From Clostridiales bacterium (GTDB lineage: Bacteria; Bacillota; Clostridia; Christensenellales; CAG-314): a stretch of DNA of 33,728 nt. Positions 25,482-32,466 of the stretch are shown piece after piece (the stretch's first letter is position 1; each line of letters begins with the position of its first letter). The DNA is taken from contig SFEB01000012.1 in assembly GCA_004558105.1 (NCBI GenBank), forward strand, positions 1-33,728, given 5' to 3'. The translations under genes were made by a program, and so were the position numbers. The notes beneath the pieces are model-generated. The model was not told where the DNA came from and did not search any database. It saw nothing but the letters and a program-made list of their open reading frames with translations.

Positions 25482-25652
25482 AGATATACCTCCATATTTT
25501 AAGAGCTTTCCGCTCATTAATACCTTCAGCCACACGCCCTACGGCGTAACGATAGCGGTAAAACCAAAGCCGACCCTGAAAGCGTTTTTCCGTCGGTTTT
25601 CCGACGTTTTCAAGACCGAATATCCATTCCGTCGTCAACTATTTAACTATTT
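25482..25652 (-). promoter_or_regulatory. Long structured leader of the nucleoside-transporter operon, unassigned
   Basis: About 170 bases lie between the predicted start point and the ATG, the longest leader in the window. On the minus strand several stems can form: GAC.GAAT/ATTC.GTC (25614-25633), CGTCGG-AAAA-CCGACG, ACGCC/GGCGT, TACC/GGTA, and GAGC/GCTC just before the ribosome binding site. A CCGCT early in the last part can pair with AGCGG, which would break the GAGC/GCTC hairpin, so two exclusive folds are possible. I compared it by eye with purine, preQ1, THF, c-di-GMP, ZTP and guanidine aptamers and saw no match. Confidence 0.45.
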
Positions 25653-25658
25653 TTAAAA

Positions 25659-25687
25659 ATTATATCACCAAAAGAAGATAAAGTCAA
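25659..25687 (-). promoter_or_regulatory. Promoter of the nucleoside-transporter operon
   Basis: TTGACT and a perfect TATAAT with 17 bases between them on the minus strand. It makes the transporter genes independent of the upstream deoC-cdd transcript. Confidence 0.8.
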
Positions 25688-25697
25688 CGGAAATATA

Positions 25698-25733
25698 CCT
25701 GTTTTGCCTTGTTTTTTGGCAAAACGGGTTTTT
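25698..25733 (+). terminator. Plus-strand terminator-like hairpin without a plus-strand gene
   Basis: CCTGTTTTGCC pairs with GGCAAAACGGG (11 bp, one G-T pair) around nine bases, then five T on the plus strand. No plus-strand gene ends here. It abuts the -35 box of the opposite promoter and may block antisense transcription (inference). Confidence 0.5.
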
Positions 25734-25776
25734 ATTTTGCCCCCATGTGCCGAAAAAACGTGCTTAATACACCCAA

Positions 25777-25803
25777 AAAACGTGACGGAATGGATATTCC
25801 GTC
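25777..25803 (-). terminator. Terminator of the deoC-deoD-deoB-cdd transcript
   Basis: GACGGAAT and ATTCCGTC form an 8-bp stem with a four-base loop, followed on the minus strand by ACGTTTTTT. Two weaker hairpins (GCGTA/TACGC and GCCGT/ACGGC) lie between it and the cdd stop. Confidence 0.75.
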
Positions 25804-25866
25804 GCATTTTTATTTTCTGCGTATCTTACGCGTTTTGCCGTTATTACGGCTATTTTTCTTTTTAGC

Positions 25867-26280
25867 TTACAAAAACTGCTTGTCGAAGGACAGCGGCAGA
25901 ATCTCCGAAAGTTTGTATTCTTTGTATTCCAGGTTCTTGTTGCCGAGAATAACCAGAAAATCGTCGGAACAAAATTCTCTCATAACCTGCCTGCACACTC
26001 CGCAAGGCGGACAGAACCCTGTACAATCTCCGTCTTTTCCCCCGACGATTGCTATGGCTTTAAACTCGGCGTCTTTGAGGCTTAACGCTTTGAATATCGC
26101 CACCCGTTCCGCACAGATAGTAGGCGTAAAAGTAGCGTTCTCTATATTACAGCCCAGGTAAACCTTGTCGTCGCTCGTAAGTAAAGCCGCTCCTACCGCA
26201 AAGTGCGAATACGGCGAATAACTGTTTTTGCAAGCCAGCAGTGCCTGTTGAATCAAGTCTTTCTTTTCAAATTCCTGCAT
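25867..26280 (-). CDS. cdd: Cytidine deaminase
   Basis: A 137-residue cytoplasmic zinc enzyme converting cytidine and deoxycytidine to uridine and deoxyuridine. Zinc ligands and the proton-shuttling Glu are seen in TICAERVA (Cys56, Glu58) and PPCGVCRQ (Cys93, Cys96). SYSPYSHFAVGAAL and LGCNIENA are the substrate-binding signatures. The length is that of the small tetrameric form. AGAGGAG precedes the ATG. Its place after deoB feeds pyrimidine nucleosides into the phosphorylase route encoded divergently (pdp). Confidence 0.97.
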   Translation of the reverse strand: MQEFEKKDLIQQALLACKNSYSPYSHFAVGAALLTSDDKVYLGCNIENATFTPTICAERVAIFKALSLKDAEFKAIAIVGGKDGDCTGFCPPCGVCRQVMREFCSDDFLVILGNKNLEYKEYKLSEILPLSFDKQFL

Positions 26281-26304
26281 TTTTAATTCTCCTCTCTTTG
26301 CCCG

Positions 26305-27432
26305 TCAATCAAGGCCGAAAATTTTACGCACCGTGTCGGCAATAAAGAAAAATCCGTCCTTCGTCCCCAGATCGGCACCCGTGGTCGTACGTTTGTTGTA
26401 TATAAGGAGAGGAACGTACTCCCTCGAATGGTCGGTAGACGGGGTGGCGGGATCACAACCGTGGTCCGCCGTAACCAGCAACGTATCCTCGTCGGTCAAC
26501 CGCGGAATAAACTTTCCCAGCCAATCGTCAAACTCGGCGACGGCTTTTGCGTACCCGTCTACGTCGTTTCGGTGACCGTAAAGGGCGTCGAAGTCCACGA
26601 GATTGACGAAACACAATCCGTTAAAATCTCTGTCGGCAAGATCCGCCGTCTTTTTAAGCCCGTCGGTATTACCCGTCGTCCTGATGCTTTCGCTTATACC
26701 CTTCATGTTAAAGATATCGCCGATTTTTCCTACGCCTATAGTGTCGTAACCGTTGTTTTTAAGGTCGTCAAGTAACGTATCCTGCGGCGGCTCCAACGCG
26801 TAGTCGTGGCGGTTGGACGTCCGCACAAAATCGGGGTACTCGCCCACGAACGGACGGGCGATGACGCGGCCGACTGCGTTTTTTCCGCTCATTATTTTGC
26901 GAACCTTTTTGCAGATTTCGTACAACTCTTCTATCGGAACGACTTTTTCGTGCGCCGCTATTTGCAATACGCTGTCTGCGGAGGTATATACGATGAGGTC
27001 GCCCGTTGCCATGTGTTGCCTGCCGTAGTCGATTATTACCTGCGTGCCGGAATAAGGTTTGTTACACAGTATTCCCCTACCCGTCGCTGCCGAAATCTCG
27101 TCTAGTACGTCCTTATCGAAGCCATCCGGGAAAACGGGCATAGGCTGCGTTGAAATCACCCCCGTCATCTCCCAGTGCCCCGTAACGGTATCTTTCCCCA
27201 CCGAACGTTCTTTCAAGCGACAAAAGTCGCACAAAGGGCGAGACGTTTTAACGCCGCAATCCACGCCGTCTATATTGAACAAGCCTGCTTTTGATAAATT
27301 GTCGGCTTTAAAAAATCTGCTCTTAGATATTGATTTTAAAGTATTGCTCCCCTCGTCTCCGAAACGGGACGCGTCAGGCATCTCGCCTATACCAAGGCTG
27401 TCGAGAACAATCAAAAATACCCGTTTTTTCAT
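26305..27432 (-). CDS. deoB: Phosphopentomutase
   Basis: A 375-residue enzyme interconverting ribose-1-phosphate and ribose-5-phosphate, and the deoxy forms. It belongs to the alkaline phosphatase superfamily with two Mn ions: VFLIVLDSLGIGEMPDA at the start supplies one metal Asp, DTVTGHWEMTG the phosphorylated-Thr region, and VTADHGCDPATPSTDHSREYVPLL the remaining ligands. The length is slightly below the usual 390 residues but no motif is lost. GGGGC lies eight to nine bases before the ATG. It is third in the deoC-deoD-deoB-cdd order and links the phosphorylases to the aldolase. Confidence 0.96.
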   Translation of the reverse strand: MKKRVFLIVLDSLGIGEMPDASRFGDEGSNTLKSISKSRFFKADNLSKAGLFNIDGVDCGVKTSRPLCDFCRLKERSVGKDTVTGHWEMTGVISTQPMPVFPDGFDKDVLDEISAATGRGILCNKPYSGTQVIIDYGRQHMATGDLIVYTSADSVLQIAAHEKVVPIEELYEICKKVRKIMSGKNAVGRVIARPFVGEYPDFVRTSNRHDYALEPPQDTLLDDLKNNGYDTIGVGKIGDIFNMKGISESIRTTGNTDGLKKTADLADRDFNGLCFVNLVDFDALYGHRNDVDGYAKAVAEFDDWLGKFIPRLTDEDTLLVTADHGCDPATPSTDHSREYVPLLIYNKRTTTGADLGTKDGFFFIADTVRKIFGLD

Positions 27433-27498
27433 CGTTTTTGCCCCTTTTTTTGCCGTTTTTTAAATCGGTTTTTACATCTTTTCGTCCGTTACGGTCGG

Positions 27499-28138
27499 TT
27501 ATTCCGCAACCTCCAACGCCAATTCTATCATCTGAGAAAATCCCGTTTGTCTCTCTTCTGCAGGTAAACTTTCGCCCGTAAGCGGACAATCGCTTATCGT
27601 ACAGATGCAAAGCGCCCGTTTTTTAAGTTTTGCCGCCAGCGCGTAAAGGGCGGCACATTCCATCTCCACCGCAAGCACGCCCATGTCGCGCCACGCAAGA
27701 TGTTCTTTTCTGTCGCAATAAAACACGTCGCTACTCACCACGTTGCCCACCTGAACGTTGGCGCCCGATTCTCTGCCGGTATTGCGACACTATATTGCTG
27801 TCGGTACAAGCGGCTTGCGCAACAACTACGTCTTTCGTTTTGATTTGCTCGGCAAGACCGCCTGCGCTACCTACTCTGATGATGACGTCTACGTCGTACT
27901 CCGTAAAAAGTTCGTACGCGTAAATTGATATGCTCGGCATACCCATTCCGCTCGCCATTACCGATACGCGCTTGCCTTTGTAATACCCCGTGTACCCCTG
28001 AACGCCGCGAACGTTGTTGACGAGAACGGCGTCCGTCAGAAAGTTCTCCGCAATGAATTTCGCGCGGAGCGGATCGCCCGGCATAAGCACGGTTTTTGCA
28101 AAATCACCTTTTTTTGCGCTGTTGTGTGGTGTCGACAT
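27499..28138 (-). pseudogene. deoD: Purine-nucleoside phosphorylase broken by a frameshifting deletion
   Basis: The first frame (ATG at 28138, GGAG upstream) is normal DeoD: LMPGDPLRAKFIAENFL, SVMASGMGMPSISIYAYEL, IIRVGSAGGL, AACTDSNIVSQYR. It then shifts frame and stops at 27731. The rest continues in another frame from about 27770: ESGANVQVGNVVSSDVFY, LAVEMECAALYALAA, CTISDCPLTGE, EERQTGFSQMIELALEV. In known DeoD proteins about 34 residues separate TDSN-I from VGN; here only 40 bases remain, so about 62 bases are gone, which also explains the frame change. The missing part is the FxPxADF helix region. It should be inactive unless this is an assembly error. The remaining protein identity is clear and both halves are otherwise well preserved, so the damage is recent. 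Confidence 0.88.
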
Positions 28139-28191
28139 ATATTTTTTCTCCTTTTTTTTATTTTAAAACGCTTTTGGTCGTACTTTTCGCT

Positions 28192-28842
28192 TTAAAGTTC
28201 TTTGACCGCCTTGACGATACTGCTCGTACCCAGTCTCTCGCATCCGAGATTTATAAAGTCCTCTGCGTCCTGAATACTCTTTATTCCGCCTGCCGCTTTC
28301 ATCTTTACGTTTTTGCCGATATGACGACTGAACAGCTCGATATCTTCTCTGGTTGCTCCGCCGCCGCCGAACCCCGTACTTGTTTTGATAAAGTCCGCGC
28401 CCGACAGAGTGACGATTTCGCATAACTTTATCTTTTGCTCCTGCATCAGGAAACAGGTTTCCACGATAACTTTCAGTATTTTCCCTTCCGTAGCGGCGCG
28501 GATTTGTCTGATTTCTTCCAACACCGAATCGTAATCTCCTTCCTGCACCCAACCCATATTGATTACCATATCGATTTCGTTCGCTCCGTCTTTTATTGCT
28601 TGTCGCGCTTCAAAAACCTTTACGGCAGTTGTGTTGTAGCCGTTGGGGAAGCCGATAACCGTGCAGATATTGAGTTTTTCGCCGTATTCCCGTTTTGCCT
28701 TGGCTACAAAACTCGGCGGAATACATACGCTCGCCGTATTAAACCGAATGGCGTCGTCGCAAACGACTTTGATTTGCTCCCACGTGGAAGTCTGCTTTAA
28801 AAGCGTGTGGTCAACCTTTTTTAAAATCTCCTGAATGGTCAT
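28192..28842 (-). CDS. deoC: Deoxyribose-phosphate aldolase
   Basis: A 216-residue class I aldolase splitting 2-deoxyribose-5-phosphate into glyceraldehyde-3-phosphate and acetaldehyde. The Schiff-base lysine is Lys153 in ADFIKTSTGF. Asp91 (EIDMVIN) and Lys182 (VKMKAAGGI) complete the active site. VDHTLLK at 10-16 and the phosphate loop AAGGIKS are typical. AGAGGT precedes the ATG. It is the first gene of the salvage transcript, behind a perfect consensus promoter with a very short leader. Confidence 0.97.
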   Translation of the reverse strand: MTIQEILKKVDHTLLKQTSTWEQIKVVCDDAIRFNTASVCIPPSFVAKAKREYGEKLNICTVIGFPNGYNTTAVKVFEARQAIKDGANEIDMVINMGWVQEGDYDSVLEEIRQIRAATEGKILKVIVETCFLMQEQKIKLCEIVTLSGADFIKTSTGFGGGGATREDIELFSRHIGKNVKMKAAGGIKSIQDAEDFINLGCERLGTSSIVKAVKEL

Positions 28843-28859
28843 TTTTTCACCTCTTGAAA

Positions 28860-28888
28860 ATTATAACCTATTTCTTTTGGCCTGTCAA
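28860..28888 (-). promoter_or_regulatory. Perfect consensus promoter of the deoC operon
   Basis: TTGACA, 17 bases, TATAAT on the minus strand, the full vegetative consensus. The start point is only about 11 bases before the ATG, leaving no room for a leader-based switch. Confidence 0.9.
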
Positions 28889-29002
28889 CGGTAAAAAAAA
28901 TCATATTATTGTAAACTTTTCGGAAAAACACGAAAGAAAAACCGCCGCAATTAAAATGTATTTACTAAAATCTGAATTTTCATAACAAAACCGGAAAAAA
29001 TA

Positions 29003-29011
29003 TGATATACT
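29003..29011 (+). promoter_or_regulatory. Extended -10 element ahead of pdp
   Basis: TGATATACT fits an extended -10 (TG, one base, TATACT) about 19 bases before the ATG. No good -35 box is seen, so this is tentative. Confidence 0.4.
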
Positions 29012-29029
29012 TATTTCGGGAGGCAAATT

Positions 29030-30364
29030 ATGAGAATTTACGACGTAATAAAAGCCAAACGCGATGGCAAGGCTCTTTCAAAAGAAGAAATCGAATTTTT
29101 CGTAAAGGGCGTGGCAGACGGCTCCATTCCGGATTACCAGATTTCTGCGTTGCTTATGGCTATTTTCATCAACGGAATGAACTTTACCGAAACAGCCGAC
29201 CTTACTCTTGCAATGGCTCACAGCGGCGACATGGTTGACTTGTCCCCGATAAAAGGGAAAAAAGTGGACAAACACAGCACCGGCGGCGTGGGAGACAAGA
29301 CTTCGCTGGTTATCGTTCCGATAGTCGCGGCATGCGGAGCAAAAGTCGCAAAAATGAGCGGCAGAGGGCTGGGGCACACGGGCGGTACGATAGACAAACT
29401 GGAGTCAATCGACGGATTTAAAACCGACCTCAACCGTCAGGAGTTTTTTAAAGTGGTCAACGAGACCGGCGCCAGCATTATCGGTCAGTCGGGTAACCTC
29501 GACCCCGCGGATAAAAAATTGTATGCGTTACGCGACGTGACGGCGACGATAGAAAGTCTGCCGCTTATCGTGTCGAGTATTATGAGCAAAAAAATAGCAA
29601 GCGGAGCGGACTGCATCGTCCTCGACGTGAAAGTCGGCAGCGGAAGTTTTAACAAAGACCTTGATTTTGCCACCCGTCTTGCCAAAACCATGGTGGCGAT
29701 AGGCGAACACGCAGGCAGGCGTGTCACCGCGGTGCTCACCGACATGGACAAACCCCTCGGCAATGCGATCGGCAACTCTCTGGAAGTTTCCGAAGCGGCG
29801 GAAATACTTAAAGGCAAGGGACCGCAAGACTTAAAAGACGTCTGTCTTACTTTGGCCGCCCACATGCTTACCCTGGCAACGGACGACGCCTACCCCGTCT
29901 GCCGAAAAAAAGCGGAAAATGCGATTGCGGACGGTAGTGCGTTGCGCGCTTTCGTCAACATGATAAAAGCGCAGGGCGGCGACCCGTCCTGGATAATCGA
30001 CGCAAAAAAACCGCCCGTTTCGAAGTACGAATACAAAGTACTTTCACCCATCGACGGATATATTACTCATATGCAAACCGATAAACTCGGACTTGCGAGC
30101 ATGCTGCTCGGCGCGGGCCGCGCAAAAAAAGAGGACTCGATAGACCACACGGCAGGTATCGTTCTTCACTCAAAAACCGGCGACAGAGTAACGAAAAATC
30201 AACCGTTAGCCACGCTCTGCGCCAACGACGAAAAATTGTTTGAACAATCCGCAAAAACACTGCTCGGCGCAATTACTTTCGGCGAAGAACAGCCGAAAGA
30301 AAGCCCGACGGTTATAAAAATCATTACGAAAGAGGATATCGAAAATGGCGAAACTCTATTTTAA
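29030..30364 (+). CDS. pdp: Pyrimidine-nucleoside phosphorylase
   Basis: A 444-residue cytoplasmic enzyme cleaving uridine, thymidine and deoxyuridine with phosphate to the base and (deoxy)ribose-1-phosphate. The phosphate-binding motif KHSTGGVGDKTSL is at 81-93, followed by KMSGRGLGHTGGTIDKLESI and LDVKVGSGSFNKD. The C-terminal PYNP domain (YEYKVLSPIDGYITHMQTDKLG and HTAGIVLHSKTGDRV) is complete. Length and Bacillota-type residues favour pdp over the thymidine-specific deoA. GGGAGG is six bases from the ATG. Its last 20 bases overlap tdk in another frame. It diverges from the deoC operon and supplies its sugar phosphates. Confidence 0.96.
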   Translation: MRIYDVIKAKRDGKALSKEEIEFFVKGVADGSIPDYQISALLMAIFINGMNFTETADLTLAMAHSGDMVDLSPIKGKKVDKHSTGGVGDKTSLVIVPIVAACGAKVAKMSGRGLGHTGGTIDKLESIDGFKTDLNRQEFFKVVNETGASIIGQSGNLDPADKKLYALRDVTATIESLPLIVSSIMSKKIASGADCIVLDVKVGSGSFNKDLDFATRLAKTMVAIGEHAGRRVTAVLTDMDKPLGNAIGNSLEVSEAAEILKGKGPQDLKDVCLTLAAHMLTLATDDAYPVCRKKAENAIADGSALRAFVNMIKAQGGDPSWIIDAKKPPVSKYEYKVLSPIDGYITHMQTDKLGLASMLLGAGRAKKEDSIDHTAGIVLHSKTGDRVTKNQPLATLCANDEKLFEQSAKTLLGAITFGEEQPKESPTVIKIITKEDIENGETLF

Positions 30365-30926
30365 ATACGGCACTATGGGCAGCAGTAAAACGGCGCAAGC
30401 CCTCATCACCAAATTCAACTACGAAGAACGCGGAATGAAAACCGTCTTAATCAAGCCTTCCGTCGACACCCGTGACGGCAAAAACATATGCAAAAGCCGC
30501 ATAGGTCTGTCGGCAGAAGCATTGACGGTAAATAAATCCGTCAACCTGTTTAAACTGATAAAAGACATGAAGGTGGACGTCGTTATTGTGGACGAATGTC
30601 AGTTTTTAACCGAAGACCAGGTTGACCAACTTGCCGACGTTGTCATGGAAATGGACATACCCGTGCTGTGTTTCGGGCTGCGTGCCGACTTTCAGACTCA
30701 TCTTTTCCCCGGCAGTAAACGCCTGTTTGAAATTGCCGACAGCATAACGGAAATAAAATACATATGCGAATGCGGCAACAAAGCGGTGGTAAACGCCCGT
30801 CTGGACGAGAACGGACGCGTCGTCACCGAAGGAAGTCAGGTTTTAATCGGCGGAAACGACCGCTACGTCGCGATGTGCCGTAAATGCTGGCTGAAAAAAA
30901 TCAAAGAACGGCAGAATTGCCGATAA
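30345..30926 (+). CDS. tdk: Thymidine kinase
   Basis: A 193-residue type II thymidine kinase making dTMP from thymidine and ATP. P-loop GTMGSSKT is at 9-16, the Walker B/catalytic Glu region is VVIVDECQFLTE, and CFGLRADFQTHLFPGS is the family loop. The zinc pair is ICECGNKA plus CRKCW. The lasso domain ends with substrate residues near GGNDRYVAMCRKC. The gene begins inside the end of pdp (20-base overlap) with GAGGAT before the ATG, so it is co-translated with the competing catabolic phosphorylase. It provides the anabolic branch of the nucleoside island. Confidence 0.97.
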   Translation: MAKLYFKYGTMGSSKTAQALITKFNYEERGMKTVLIKPSVDTRDGKNICKSRIGLSAEALTVNKSVNLFKLIKDMKVDVVIVDECQFLTEDQVDQLADVVMEMDIPVLCFGLRADFQTHLFPGSKRLFEIADSITEIKYICECGNKAVVNARLDENGRVVTEGSQVLIGGNDRYVAMCRKCWLKKIKERQNCR

Positions 30927-31010
30927 AAGCCGCAATAACGCACCTCGCAATTATTGACCGCATAGTTTTATCATACCCGATATTTTTCAGGTAAAATACC
31001 GTTTAATAAT

Positions 31011-31042
31011 AAACATCCCACCATAAAAGCGGAGGGATGTTT
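31011..31042. terminator. Terminator after tdk
   Basis: AAACATCCC and GGGATGTTT form a 9-bp stem, with CC/GG continuing past an A-A mismatch, then ATTTTG on the plus strand. It can also serve the minus-strand fragment that ends at 31069. Confidence 0.7.
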
Positions 31043-31068
31043 ATTTTGTCTATTTAATTGTAAACAAA

Positions 31069-31383
31069 TCAGTTTTCTTCGTCAGATACCCAAACGGTGG
31101 GTTTTCCGTCCACGTAGTGCCAATAATTTCCGCTTCCCGTCGGCTTGCTTTCACTGTAATAGTACCGCGTTGCATTTGTAAGATCAGAATTATTATTAAT
31201 ACTGATTTTTTCCCAATCTGCCGCAGTCCCTTTGTAATATACCGTCACCAATGCCGGGCAACCGGAGAACGCATACCCTATTATACTTCTGACACCGCTT
31301 CCTATCGTTATACTTGTTAATGAAGTACAACCGAAAAACACACCACTACCTATACTCTTCACACAGCCCGTTACGGTTTTCAC
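31069..31383 (-). pseudogene. 5'-truncated LRR_5 (BspA-like) surface protein fragment
   Basis: About 104 residues remain: CVKSIGSGVFFGCTSLTSITIGSG and VRSIIGYAFSGCPALVTVYYKGTAADWEKI are LRR_5 units, followed by the tail SESKPTGSGNYWHYVDGKPTVW, close to the tail of the intact LRR_5 protein encoded at 12.5-13.6 kb. No signal, TM helix or Cys-rich module precedes them. The only possible start is a GTG without ribosome site, lying in the loop of a perfect inverted repeat. The homology stops exactly at that repeat, so the gene lost its 5' part there. Its base composition matches the left part of the window, not the AT-rich block that follows. Confidence 0.75.
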
Positions 31384-31399
31384 TCGTAACGGGCTGTGT
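31361..31399. repeat. Perfect 15-bp inverted repeat at the LRR truncation point
   Basis: ACACAGCCCGTTACG and CGTAACGGGCTGTGT flank a nine-base loop. The left arm is genuine LRR coding sequence (VTGCV on the minus strand); the right arm is its inverted copy. No T run follows on either strand, so it is not a good terminator. It coincides with the change in base composition. Confidence 0.9.
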
Positions 31400-31455
31400 T
31401 ATAAATCTCCCACCATTTTATAGTATGAATAATATTTTATAGTTCATTATAATCC

Positions 31456-31983
31456 CTATAGCGGTTCATTATTAATATTATTATTGAATTTTTTTCTTAT
31501 AATTTTGTCTGAAAATAACTCTTCAAATTCTTCTATCGTACCCTTTACAAGTAAATCTTTTTGACAGATAAATAAATTTGATTTATAAGGAAAATAAAAG
31601 TATATCTTATACCATTCTCCCATATCAACAACTTTTTTAACATTACTTAAATTTTTTGTTTCCGACCTCTGTATTCCTTCTGCAAACATTATATCTCTTT
31701 CTATAGTAATGTGCCAAGTCAATTCTCCGTCATATATTTTACCATTTTTACCATATAACTCTCTATAAGCCCTGGTTTCTGGTTTTAAAGAAGCAAAGAA
31801 AATAAATAAACCAATCGGCAACAGCATCACCAAATATACCCAATCATCCATAATCGATAACACAATTGATAATATGATGAACGGAATACATACTGCAATT
31901 ACAACAAAAAAACCTAATTGCCAGGATGATTTAATTAAATATTTTTTACATTTATTTGATAATCGACCTTTAAACTCTATCAT
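31456..31983 (-). CDS. Two-TM protein, candidate immunity protein of the orphan Rhs module
   Basis: A 175-residue protein. After MIEFKGRLSNKCKKYL come two TM helices at about 22-44 and 48-66, then a soluble part with strands (GELTWHITIERDIMFAEG, VKKVVDMGEWYKIYFYFPY, NLFICQKDLLVKGT) and a final helix, resembling a YcxB/PH-like domain. Its ATG overlaps the stop of the upstream C-terminal Rhs fragment as ATGA, the arrangement expected for a toxin tip and its cognate immunity gene. A two-TM immunity protein would suit a toxin acting on the membrane (inference). The gene is very AT-rich, unlike genes to its left. Confidence 0.6.
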   Translation of the reverse strand: MIEFKGRLSNKCKKYLIKSSWQLGFFVVIAVCIPFIILSIVLSIMDDWVYLVMLLPIGLFIFFASLKPETRAYRELYGKNGKIYDGELTWHITIERDIMFAEGIQRSETKNLSNVKKVVDMGEWYKIYFYFPYKSNLFICQKDLLVKGTIEEFEELFSDKIIRKKFNNNINNEPL

Positions 31984-32378
31984 CTTCCATGTCTCCTTTG
32001 ATTATAGGGGTGAGGGGGTAAAGGATTTCGTGTGGGCGGTTGATATGGCGATTGAGGCGTTTCATACTCTATTCCTTGCATTTCAATACCAAATAATGGA
32101 GCCACAAAAAATGCTGTAAAATCAAAAGCTAATGCGCCAATAGCAAACAGTTGTGAAGCCTTTACTCCTAAGATTACATATGAGGTTCCGGCAACAGCTC
32201 CAGCCGCAACACCTGTTATAGCGAGAGCTGCACCTCCCACAGCTAATCCCATTGCCGCACCAAGAATGATATTTTTAGCAAAATCCCAACCCTTTTTTCC
32301 TTCGTCCGCAGCTTTCTTCGCTCCTATTACACCTAAAGCGACCTCCTTTATTATACAAGGGTCGCTTTTTTTACTTTT
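31980..32378 (-). pseudogene. Orphan C-terminal fragment of an Rhs-type toxin protein
   Basis: The frame is open from 32378 to the TGA at 31980 but has no usable start before an ATG at 32252, which lacks a good ribosome site. The peptide (VALGVIGAKKAADEGKKGWDFAK, a long Gly/Ala-rich hydrophobic part, then IEYETPQSPYQPPTRN and a basic end) looks like the pre-toxin and tip region found after the core in Clostridia Rhs proteins. No core motif is attached. It fits a displaced C-terminal module, kept next to its immunity gene. The assignment rests on composition and context, not on a known catalytic motif; a small two-TM protein starting at 32252 is the alternative. Confidence 0.5.
32335..32372 (+). 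terminator. Hairpin with plus-strand T run inside the Rhs block
   Basis: AAAGCGACC and GGTCGCTTT form a 9-bp stem with a 16-base loop, followed by four more T on the plus strand. No plus-strand gene ends here. On the minus strand the loop and 3' arm hold AGGAGGT, so the fold would hide a ribosome site. It lies at the start of the orphan fragment. Confidence 0.45.
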
Positions 32379-32466
32379 TTAGTTGTCTCGTAAATACATT
32401 TTATTAAAGGATATTTGCCCAATCTTGAATTATTTATTTTGAATATATAAAACTCCTTATATGCCC

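Noticed and set aside
25482..25535. Longer start for the BMP lipoprotein
   Set aside because: The extension adds 18 residues ahead of a normal signal peptide, has no ribosome site and lies in the structured leader.
27499..27750. Second half of deoD as a separately translated functional gene
   Set aside because: A GTG start exists, but about 20 residues of the enzyme are missing between the halves and no proper ribosome site precedes it.
30927..31068. tRNA or small RNA gene after tdk
   Set aside because: No cloverleaf or tRNA consensus is seen; the gap holds only a terminator hairpin.
31361..31399. Inverted repeat as a rho-independent terminator or transposon end
   Set aside because: No T run follows on either strand, and no transposase or target duplication is seen nearby.
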